The translations under genes and the position numbers were made by a program. A DNA stretch of 64,000 bases, from NCBI GenBank assembly GCA_017396365.1, contig JAFQMD010000026.1:1-64000 (forward strand). The letters run 5' to 3'. Each line of letters starts with the position of its first letter. Position 1 is the stretch's first letter. The notes under the pieces were generated by a model. The model had not been told where the DNA came from. It did not search any database and was given only the letters and a program-made list of their open reading frames with translations. Positions 52,423 to 60,625 of the stretch are shown here, in pieces. Source of the stretch: Clostridia bacterium. GTDB lineage: Bacteria; Bacillota; Clostridia; Christensenellales; Borkfalkiaceae.

Positions 52423-54519
52423 ATGAAATTGACTAAGAAAAAACTTTTAATATTGATTTCTATTTGCGTTAGCGTAGCGCTCGTTTTATCTGGCGTTTTA
52501 ACTTGGGTTTTGATAGCAAATGGAGATAAGAGCGACAAGGTAAACGATTATAAAATACACCAAATCGAAGGAACTATTCATAAGGTAAACGTACAAGAGA
52601 GCGACGTTCCGTTTATAAAAAACGACGCTACTAATTATAAAATTTACCTTGACCAAAGCGACGAAAAACTTAAAACGCAAATCGTTAAATCTGCAAATTT
52701 CGTCGTCGAACAAATTTTAAAGGCAACGGGTGTTGAAATTTCGACGGAAGAAAAACTTCCAACCACTTTAAGCGATAAAGACTACGCTATAATTTACGGA
52801 AACAGAGATTTCTTTACTTCGGTAGGGTTGACAATGCCAACCGACGATATCTCGACGGTGGGATATTATATAAAGAGCAAGGGAAATCTCGTGTTTATCG
52901 AGGCAAACGGTGGCGATGGTTACAGAATGGGCGGATTAGCGTTTTTAAGAGAAGTAATCGGCTACGATATGATTTCGGAAGACTGTGTTATTTACGGTAG
53001 AAACCCCGAAACGATGCCTACTATGGATATAGTAGAACGCCCTGACTTTGATTATAGACAAATTTCAAACTATTACACGAGCGTTGAAATTTACGGTATG
53101 GGTATGCACTCGCATACGGATATTTGGATACCCGTAAACGGATGGGATATGCATAACACCTTGTATTATATTGACCCCGATATTTATTATGCGGAACACC
53201 CTGAATGGTATAGAGCGGATAAACAGCAAGTTTGTTATACTGCTCACGGCGTTAAGGAAGAATACGACGCAATGCTACTTGCAGTTTTTGAAGTTGTAAA
53301 AAAGCGTATGGAAGAACTTCCAGAAATAGAAAATATGTCTTTCTCTGCGATGGACGGAACGGGTATAGACTCTTGTTATTGTGAGAATTGTACTATTTAC
53401 CACTCTTTATACGGAACGCCTGCATCTACTTGTATTTACTTTATGAATGATTTAAACGCTTTAGTTCAATCGTATATAAAGCAGAGCAGTAATCCCGATA
53501 GAGTAATGAACTTAGTATTCTTCGCTTATCACGATGCAGAGCCTGCGCCTGTTGAAAGACAAAAATATACGGATGCAAACGGAAAGGAAACTTGGACTGA
53601 CCCCATTGCAAATTCTAACGGCGAATACCAACCGCTAAGGCGTTATAAAATGGACGCTCAAACGAGACAATTTGTAAAAGACGGTAGCGGGAACTACGTG
53701 TATGAAACCGACGCAAAAGGAAACCCAGTTTATTTAACTTGCGACGAGCACGTATATCCGTGGCTTGCTCCTATATATTCAAAATTTACTAAATCTTTTT
53801 ATGAAGAAGAAAACGCTTCTTACGCAAACAACGTGTCTTCTTGGCAAGCGGTGGCAAGTAACGTTTACGTTTGGATTTACGGCACGAACTTTAAGTATTA
53901 TTTGTATCCATATAACACTTGGAGTCCCGTTGTAGAAACCTATCGTTTTTTGAAAGAACGCGGTGTAAAATACGTTTGGAACCAAGCGCAAGAAAGAAAT
54001 ATGTCAACGGCATTTACCGATTTAAAAGACTATATCGACTCTAAGTTTTTGTTTGACGTAAACGCCGATTACGGTAAGGTTATAGATACTTATTTTGACA
54101 ACTATTATAAAGAGGCGTCAGAGCCTATGCGCAAGATGTTTGAACTTATTCAAGCGCAAAGCGCGTATTTAGAAAAGACAATACCTACGATTTCGGGCGG
54201 TATTTACGACGATATAGGTAGCCCTGAGTTTTGGCCGAGATTGCTTTTAGAACAACTTAATTCTTATATTGAACAATCGTATAAAGCAGTTGAAAAATAT
54301 AAGGTAACAGATCCAAAACTTTACAACGATTTGATAAAGAGAATTAAAAAGGAAAGTATTTTTCCTCGTTACGTAATTTGTACGTATTATGAAGATTCTT
54401 ATCCTAACATTTACGAACTTAGAAAAGCATTTAAAAACGATTGGGTAGAATTAGGTTTTTCAGTTTATAAAGAAACGGACGGCGATATGCAGTCAGTATT
54501 CACATCTTGGGGAGTATAG
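52423..54519 (+). CDS. DUF4838-family membrane-anchored protein, block 2
   Basis: 698 aa from the ATG at 52423 (GAGGTGA just upstream; the GTG at 52417 is part of that site). The N-terminal hydrophobic segment LLILISICVSVALVLSGVLT serves as signal or anchor. A GH67N-like accessory domain follows (SANFVVEQILKATGVEIS, YAIIYGNRDFF, VFIEANGGDGYRMGGLAFL), then the DUF4838 region with DMHNTLYYIDPDIYYAEHPE, the paired-Cys CYCENC and NVYVWIYGTNFKYYLYPYN. It aligns along its length with the C-terminal 600 residues of the giant at 54664. Carbohydrate-active function is likely; reaction unknown. Confidence 0.8.
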   Translation: MKLTKKKLLILISICVSVALVLSGVLTWVLIANGDKSDKVNDYKIHQIEGTIHKVNVQESDVPFIKNDATNYKIYLDQSDEKLKTQIVKSANFVVEQILKATGVEISTEEKLPTTLSDKDYAIIYGNRDFFTSVGLTMPTDDISTVGYYIKSKGNLVFIEANGGDGYRMGGLAFLREVIGYDMISEDCVIYGRNPETMPTMDIVERPDFDYRQISNYYTSVEIYGMGMHSHTDIWIPVNGWDMHNTLYYIDPDIYYAEHPEWYRADKQQVCYTAHGVKEEYDAMLLAVFEVVKKRMEELPEIENMSFSAMDGTGIDSCYCENCTIYHSLYGTPASTCIYFMNDLNALVQSYIKQSSNPDRVMNLVFFAYHDAEPAPVERQKYTDANGKETWTDPIANSNGEYQPLRRYKMDAQTRQFVKDGSGNYVYETDAKGNPVYLTCDEHVYPWLAPIYSKFTKSFYEEENASYANNVSSWQAVASNVYVWIYGTNFKYYLYPYNTWSPVVETYRFLKERGVKYVWNQAQERNMSTAFTDLKDYIDSKFLFDVNADYGKVIDTYFDNYYKEASEPMRKMFELIQAQSAYLEKTIPTISGGIYDDIGSPEFWPRLLLEQLNSYIEQSYKAVEKYKVTDPKLYNDLIKRIKKESIFPRYVICTYYEDSYPNIYELRKAFKNDWVELGFSVYKETDGDMQSVFTSWGV

Positions 54520-54540
54520 GAGAAGGTAAGGAGAAAATTT

Positions 54541-54651
54541 ATGAAAAATTATTTGAAACCGATTATGGAAGTAATCAACTTGCAAACTGAATGCGACGTC
54601 ATAACGATGTCGGTTGGCGACAACGATTATGACGACAAAGACTGGGAATAA
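54541..54651 (+). CDS. Acidic micropeptide preceding a giant secreted protein (copy 2)
   Basis: 36 aa. AAGGAG lies 9 nt upstream; the stop codon is 12 nt before the giant gene. The N-terminus is MKNYLKPIMEVINLQ, followed by CDVITMS and an acidic tail DYDDKDWE. It shares the order KxxYLxP..E(V/I)I, DVI, S and a D-rich end with a Trp with the 41-aa peptide at 28400. It has one Cys, unlike copy 1. No signal peptide is present. Function unknown; the conserved position before a secreted giant suggests a functional link (peptide precursor, translational leader, or partner). Confidence 0.75.
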   Translation: MKNYLKPIMEVINLQTECDVITMSVGDNDYDDKDWE

Positions 54652-54663
54652 GAAGGTGATAAA

Positions 54664-57600
54664 ATGAAAAGAAGTATTGTTAAAAACACGTTAATTTGGA
54701 TTTTATCGGCATTTTTATTCATTTCCGTTTTAGGCTTTACGTATTTTAGCGCAAACGGTGGCATAAAAGTTTTTGCAACGTCTTCAATTCCTACGGGAAC
54801 TTTTGAAATAGAAAACGGTACGTCGCTTAAACTCGGTAATAAAAACGGACTTAGATTTATCGTTAAGATGGACGAAGAAATGAGGAACTTCGTTAGAAAT
54901 AACGATGACGTTTCTATGGGCTTTTTTATAGCGCCAAAGTCTGTAATATTGCAATACGAGGGTAAGTATTGCGAGAATAATTCCAAGTTTGTCGGCGGGG
55001 ATATCAACGAAAATAAGATTTATCAACCTGAAGGCGAAACGCAATATTATTACACCAACGGATGTATAGTAAACGTTAAACCTACAAATTTTGAAAAAGA
55101 TTTCGTTGCTGTTGCTTACGTAAAATATGGCGAGGAGGAAGTTCGTTATACCACTTACAACGATTCGGCTCACGGAAACTTATACGAAGTTGTAAACTAC
55201 TGGATGTTAAACGGCTACGCTAACGAAATAATTGAAAGCAAAACTGAATATGGCGAAAGCGTTTACGTAAAAACTGAAAACAACGGCGGTTGGTACGGCT
55301 CAGAACAATTCCCTATCATAGTTGAAACAACCGAGCAGTATGCAAATTTAGTTGGATTAGCAGACACGGAAAACGAAAACGATTACCTTGACGTTAGCGA
55401 TTTTACGGTTATTGTAAAAGATAGCGTAAATATGTCGGGTTCGTTTGCTGAAACTAATAAGCCAACAATTATAAACGAAAGCCTTTTTAACGTTAATAAA
55501 CTTATATCGTTGCTTCCAGAGTCTGTTACTATGCCTGATGCAATCACTCACGTTGCAAGAATTAAAGACGCTGAAAAGGCTTACAACGCATTAACTGACG
55601 AGTTAAAAGCGCAAGTTGTAGGCGTTGAAAAACTTGCAAGTTTAGTTGATTCAGTCGAGGGTTACGATAGAATTTATAAACACGACGCTGACGACGGAAA
55701 CGTAATAGCAAGCCAAGTGCCAAGCGGATATTCTTCTACTATAGGTGGCACAGCAACCACTCGTCAAGATAATCAACACGGCAACGTTTTAACTGTAAAA
55801 TCTGATACTGACGGCAAGGCTGCATTACTTTTTGAAAATTTCCCTGATTTAAGTAATTACGGTAAAGTTTATTTTTACGTACGCGCAATCGGAGCATCTT
55901 GTGACCTTTATCTTTCCGACGGTACGGAAAACGAGGGTTGGGGAAAAAATTGGAAAAACACTTGGAGTTTGTCTGGACTTTGGTTAAACGACGGTAATTG
56001 GGGACTTATGTCTTTTGATTTGTCAGAATCTTTTAATGACGCAAACGGAAATCCTATTGCGGTAAGAGATATTTTTAGTGGAGACTCGTTAATGATAGGT
56101 CTTCGCACAAACGTAGCAGGCGTTACCTTAGAAATCTCTGACATTTATGCAACTGAGTATATTGGCGATAGAACAGGACTTACCTTTGGTACGTTTGCCG
56201 ATTCGGGAGAAACAAACGAATATGGTACTGTTTACAATTTAACTCAAGGTTGGAGTAGTGAAAAGGATTTAGGTGTAATCAATCAAGGCGTTATGAGAAG
56301 TTCTTTAAAAACAGGACATAATGCGTTACGCTTCTATATGTATAATCCAAACGAGTCGGACGTAACTTTCTACCTTTCTGAAAATACAACTTGGGCGATA
56401 ACTGACGTTACAACCTTAAAGGCAAAGGCGTGGACGGAAGTGGAAATTTCTCGTGAAATGATAATATCTAACGATAATTATTTAACTTATCTTTGCGTAT
56501 CATCAGGAGCAAACACGAGCGGATGGCAAATTTCACCTATTTATTCGTGTTATATTCCAGAGAGCAAGAGGGAGGTAGAAAGTTTCTTTGGTGTTTGCAC
56601 AGATACAGGAACAACAAACGGAAATGGAAAAGTTTACAATATTGCCCAAGAATCGTATTATGTATCTGCGAATATCACTAACGGTTTAGGAACACTCACA
56701 ACGGGCGAGCTTGCAAACGCATTGCCATCGGGTTACGAATTCTTCTATTTCTGGATGTATAACCCGACAGACATGACTTATAATTTCCACTTAGCAGGTG
56801 ACGTAAGCGGAACTTGGACTAATACGCCTACTTCAACTAAGAGTTTAACGCCAAATGCTTGGACTAAGGTTGGTATATCTGCTGAGGATATAGAACTCAA
56901 TAAGAGCGGTCAATGGCACGTATATATTACTGGTGGCGATGGAGCAGGAGCTACTAAATCTGGCTGGCAAATTTCACCTATTTATGCAGGTCCTGACATA
57001 GTAGAAGAAGTTGATGAAGGTTATCTCGACCATGCGGACGTTAAAGAAACAATTAAACTTATAAATGCAATTCCTGAAAACGTTACGTTAGACGATGTAT
57101 TGGCGATTGAAACTGCAGAAAATGCGTATAATACTCTTGCCGATAGCCAAAAGTCGCAAGTTACAAATTATAGCAAGTTGACTTCGGCAAAGAATACTAT
57201 TACAAATATTGAAAAGGCAAATAGCGTTATTAAACTTATCGGCGTTTTAGACGTAAAAGCAGTTGACGAAGACTCTGTTACAAGGGCAAGAGAAGCTTAC
57301 AACGCTCTTACTGACGAACAAAAAGCGCTCGTTACAAACTACGATATTTTAGAAGAATGTGAAAACGTTCTCTCTGCCGATAGCGAAAGACAGGCAAGAA
57401 TTAACAACGTTATTACATTGATTAAAAATCTTCCAGATTCCGTTGTAATGCCTGACAACCTTGTATTTGTTACGAGAATTGAAAACGCAAATAACGCGTA
57501 TAACGCTCTTTCAAATGACGAACAACAAGAAGTTACAAATTACGCTAAACTTCGTACTTTAGTAAACGCTATAAAAGGTTACGAAACTATTCACGTTCAG

Positions 57601-60483
57601 TCAGTTGATAGCGTAAACGTTATTCCGTCATATCTTCCTGGTGGATATTCTTCTACAACAGGCGGAACTGCAAGTATGGGTTATGACGGTTACTATGGAG
57701 ATTATTTACAAGTTACTTCAACTGCAGGTGGAAATGCTGCAATTCAGTATATTAACTTCCCAGACGTAAGCGCTTACGAAAAACTCTACTTTAATATAAG
57801 AATAGTAGGCGATTCAGGTCACGTGTACGTTTCCGACGGAACGAGCAATGGCGGTTGGGGAGACTATTACAACAATAACTGGTATGCAGATGGATATTAT
57901 GCAAATGACGGCAACTGGATTCAAAAAGAATTTGATTTGACAAGTAATTTTAAAGATTCAAATGGTAATTATACAGTTTCCGTATTGAAAACGTTTGCGT
58001 CAAATTGGGCTCTCGGTATTAGAGGAGAAAAAAAAGCAACTGGAATTTCGTTTGCGATTACAAATATAATCGGTTATAAACCTGACCTTGGAGAGCAAAC
58101 GGAGCTTACCTTTGGTAATTTTACCGATTCCGGCGAGACTAATACGAACGGAACTGTTTATAACTTAACTCGTGGTTGGGAGAAAAATGAAGAAAAAGAA
58201 AACACAACCGACTTTGGTGCGTTTAATATTGGAATAATGCGTTCTGGATTAAGTGAAAATCATGATTCGTTACGTTTCTTCATTTATAACCCAAACAGTT
58301 CTGACTTACAGTTTTACGTTACGGAAAATGAAACGTGGGTAAGAACTGACGTTACAACGCTAACTGCTAATAAGTGGACGGAAGTAGTTCTTTCATCGGA
58401 TATCATAAATTCTAACGACAACTATTTAACGTACATTTGTGTAGAATCGGGGGCGCAAACGAGCGGATGGCAAATTTCACCTATTTACTCGTTCTCTACG
58501 GGAGACGCAATAGATAAAGTTCAAGCCCGTATCAACGCGCTAAATACTCAAACGCCTAACGATTATCAAGTGGAGTTGGCTCGTACGGCATTTGAAGCGC
58601 TTACAGAAAATCAAAAGGCGTTAATTGACGTAACCAACTTAAAAACTTGTGAAGAAGCCCTTTACGGCTCGACGACAGAGTTTACCTTTATAGAAAACGG
58701 CGCAACGAAATATAAAATTTATTACGAATCTACGGCTTCATCGGCAGTTAATTTCTTAGTAGAGCAAATTGAAAATGCAACGGGTGTAACGCTTGATACG
58801 TTTATGGTCGAACCGCAAAATCTTTCTAACTATCGCCATGCAATAGTCGTAGGATGGCAAGGTAGATATGAAGACTGTTTGGAAATTTCTTACGACACAA
58901 CTCGTCGAGCAGGATATGCAGTTAAATCTAACGGTAGAACTGTGTTTATCCAAGCGCACAGCGCGGACGGATACCGTTTGGCAATTATCAAGTTCTTAAA
59001 CGAAGTTTTAGGCTACGATATGCTTTCGGACGATTGCGTAGTTTATTCAAAAGACGGCTCTACCGTAAACGGAAGATTTAGTATCACCGGCGCTCCGTTT
59101 GACTATCGTCAAAAGCAAACTTATATGACCGAAAGCGAAGTTTACGGTATGGGCTTACAGACAAGCGCAGATATTTGGGTGCCAGGTCCTGTTGTTAAAA
59201 ATGCAGAAGGTAAAAATATTCAAATGGATATGCATAACACGACGCATTATCTTCCTACCGCAACCTATCAATCGGCTCATCCGTCTTGGTATTTCACGTT
59301 TACGGACTCGTATGGCGAATCAAGGACTGATATTTGTCCTACCGCAGGTGGAAACGCAACTGAATTTAACGCAATGGTTGACGCCTTAGCAAGCGGAATG
59401 CTCGCTCAAATCAATAGTGACGTAGAACAGAGTGAAAATATTTGTCTTTCTATTATGGATAGTGGAGATCCTGAAAGTGCAAATCCTTGTAAGTGTTCTC
59501 GTTGTCAGTTGTATGCAAGCGTTTACGGCAACGCAGGCTTTAGCGCGGCGTGGATAGAACTTATGAACGCCGTTAACGCTAAAGTAAGAGAAAGTCTTCC
59601 ACAAGGCAAAGTTGTAAATATTGCTTTCCTTGCTTACCGTTTGACGATAAACGCGCCTGTAAACGACGATTTAACGCTTATGAAACGTTACGACTTTAGT
59701 TCGGGTAGCGCAGTTGAAACTGGCGAATACCTTAAGTGTGACGAAGGTGTAACCGCTTGGGTAGCGCCGATTAGCGCGTTGTACGCTGAAAACTTTAATT
59801 TTGCAGACAATGCAGACGAATTGTTAAATATCAAAAAATGGCTTAAACTTTCCGATAGCGTTTATATTTGGCTCTACGGTACAAACTTTAAATATTATAT
59901 GTATCCTTATAATTCGTGGAAAGCGTCTGCCGAAAACTATAAGATTTTATACGATTTAGGCGTTAAGGCGGTTTGGAGTCAAAGTAACGAAACTGAAGCG
60001 ACTGCATTTAGCGATTTAAAGGGCTATATCGACTCTAAGTTTATGATTGACGTAAATGCGGATTACAAAACCGTATTAGATAGTTACTTTACAAATTACT
60101 TTGGAGTAGCAGGCGAAACAATGCGCGCAATGTTCGATGCAATCGTTGCAAACTGCGATTCAATCGAAGAAAATAATAGCGGTTTAGGTCGTGGTATTTA
60201 CGACGAACTTGAAAAAACGACTGGAAGTTGGATCTTTGAAAAAACCACGTCTTGTTGGACTAAAAGCGTATTGCAAGAGTTGGTAGATTTTTGTAACGCG
60301 GCAAAAGATCTCGTAAACGCCGACACTTCGCTTAGTGACGAGCAAAAGACTGCAATCTTAAATAGAATTACTAAGGAAAGTCTTTTCCCAAGATACGTTC
60401 TTAAAGACGTTTATAGTGTTGCTGACGATACTTTGCAGTCAGATTGTGAAAGACTTGGCGTTACTGAGACGAAGGAAACTTAA
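54664..60483 (+). CDS. Giant secreted protein with GLRF module and C-terminal DUF4838 domain
   Basis: 1939 aa, RBS AAGGTGAT. Signal peptide 1-38 (LIWILSAFLFISVLGFTYF...). Layout: 'GLRF' module (about 40-190, NGLRFIVKMDEEMR, VAVAYVKYGEE), a helical linker, a ~165-residue sandwich (GYSSTIGGTATT), two ~140-residue sandwich units (FADSGETNEYGTVYNLT, GVCTDTGTTNGNGKVYN), three helical linkers with FIVAR-like LTDEQKALVTNY repeats, a second copy of each sandwich type (GYSSTTGGTASM; FTDSGETNTNGTVYNLT), a further linker, then DUF4838 from about residue 1335 (DMHNTTHYLP, CKCSRC, SVYIWLYGTNFKYYMYPYN). The last part is a close relative of the protein encoded just upstream at 52423. No wall anchor is seen. 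A surface polysaccharide-binding and processing role is inferred. Confidence 0.85.
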   Translation: MKRSIVKNTLIWILSAFLFISVLGFTYFSANGGIKVFATSSIPTGTFEIENGTSLKLGNKNGLRFIVKMDEEMRNFVRNNDDVSMGFFIAPKSVILQYEGKYCENNSKFVGGDINENKIYQPEGETQYYYTNGCIVNVKPTNFEKDFVAVAYVKYGEEEVRYTTYNDSAHGNLYEVVNYWMLNGYANEIIESKTEYGESVYVKTENNGGWYGSEQFPIIVETTEQYANLVGLADTENENDYLDVSDFTVIVKDSVNMSGSFAETNKPTIINESLFNVNKLISLLPESVTMPDAITHVARIKDAEKAYNALTDELKAQVVGVEKLASLVDSVEGYDRIYKHDADDGNVIASQVPSGYSSTIGGTATTRQDNQHGNVLTVKSDTDGKAALLFENFPDLSNYGKVYFYVRAIGASCDLYLSDGTENEGWGKNWKNTWSLSGLWLNDGNWGLMSFDLSESFNDANGNPIAVRDIFSGDSLMIGLRTNVAGVTLEISDIYATEYIGDRTGLTFGTFADSGETNEYGTVYNLTQGWSSEKDLGVINQGVMRSSLKTGHNALRFYMYNPNESDVTFYLSENTTWAITDVTTLKAKAWTEVEISREMIISNDNYLTYLCVSSGANTSGWQISPIYSCYIPESKREVESFFGVCTDTGTTNGNGKVYNIAQESYYVSANITNGLGTLTTGELANALPSGYEFFYFWMYNPTDMTYNFHLAGDVSGTWTNTPTSTKSLTPNAWTKVGISAEDIELNKSGQWHVYITGGDGAGATKSGWQISPIYAGPDIVEEVDEGYLDHADVKETIKLINAIPENVTLDDVLAIETAENAYNTLADSQKSQVTNYSKLTSAKNTITNIEKANSVIKLIGVLDVKAVDEDSVTRAREAYNALTDEQKALVTNYDILEECENVLSADSERQARINNVITLIKNLPDSVVMPDNLVFVTRIENANNAYNALSNDEQQEVTNYAKLRTLVNAIKGYETIHVQSVDSVNVIPSYLPGGYSSTTGGTASMGYDGYYGDYLQVTSTAGGNAAIQYINFPDVSAYEKLYFNIRIVGDSGHVYVSDGTSNGGWGDYYNNNWYADGYYANDGNWIQKEFDLTSNFKDSNGNYTVSVLKTFASNWALGIRGEKKATGISFAITNIIGYKPDLGEQTELTFGNFTDSGETNTNGTVYNLTRGWEKNEEKENTTDFGAFNIGIMRSGLSENHDSLRFFIYNPNSSDLQFYVTENETWVRTDVTTLTANKWTEVVLSSDIINSNDNYLTYICVESGAQTSGWQISPIYSFSTGDAIDKVQARINALNTQTPNDYQVELARTAFEALTENQKALIDVTNLKTCEEALYGSTTEFTFIENGATKYKIYYESTASSAVNFLVEQIENATGVTLDTFMVEPQNLSNYRHAIVVGWQGRYEDCLEISYDTTRRAGYAVKSNGRTVFIQAHSADGYRLAIIKFLNEVLGYDMLSDDCVVYSKDGSTVNGRFSITGAPFDYRQKQTYMTESEVYGMGLQTSADIWVPGPVVKNAEGKNIQMDMHNTTHYLPTATYQSAHPSWYFTFTDSYGESRTDICPTAGGNATEFNAMVDALASGMLAQINSDVEQSENICLSIMDSGDPESANPCKCSRCQLYASVYGNAGFSAAWIELMNAVNAKVRESLPQGKVVNIAFLAYRLTINAPVNDDLTLMKRYDFSSGSAVETGEYLKCDEGVTAWVAPISALYAENFNFADNADELLNIKKWLKLSDSVYIWLYGTNFKYYMYPYNSWKASAENYKILYDLGVKAVWSQSNETEATAFSDLKGYIDSKFMIDVNADYKTVLDSYFTNYFGVAGETMRAMFDAIVANCDSIEENNSGLGRGIYDELEKTTGSWIFEKTTSCWTKSVLQELVDFCNAAKDLVNADTSLSDEQKTAILNRITKESLFPRYVLKDVYSVADDTLQSDCERLGVTETKET

Positions 60484-60625
60484 GGTTTAATTAGACATTT
60501 AAAAAGATAGGTTTTAAATCGTAGTATATAAAAGGGAGGGGCAAGCCCCTCCCCTACGAAGAAGTAGTAGTGTATAAATTTATTCTAAATAAAAACCAAA
60601 AAATTATATATTAAAAGAGATTTAT
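60484..60625. other. Short intergenic region with palindromic element
   Basis: Contains copy 2 of the 27-bp palindrome (60532-60558) and then an AT-rich stretch to the next RBS (AAAAGAGA). No coding sequence is seen. Confidence 0.6.
60532..60558. repeat. 27-bp palindromic element, copy 2
   Basis: Exact reverse complement of 38861-38887. Arms GGGAGGGGC / GCCCCTCCC. It may also work as a transcript-end hairpin for the giant gene. Confidence 0.85.
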
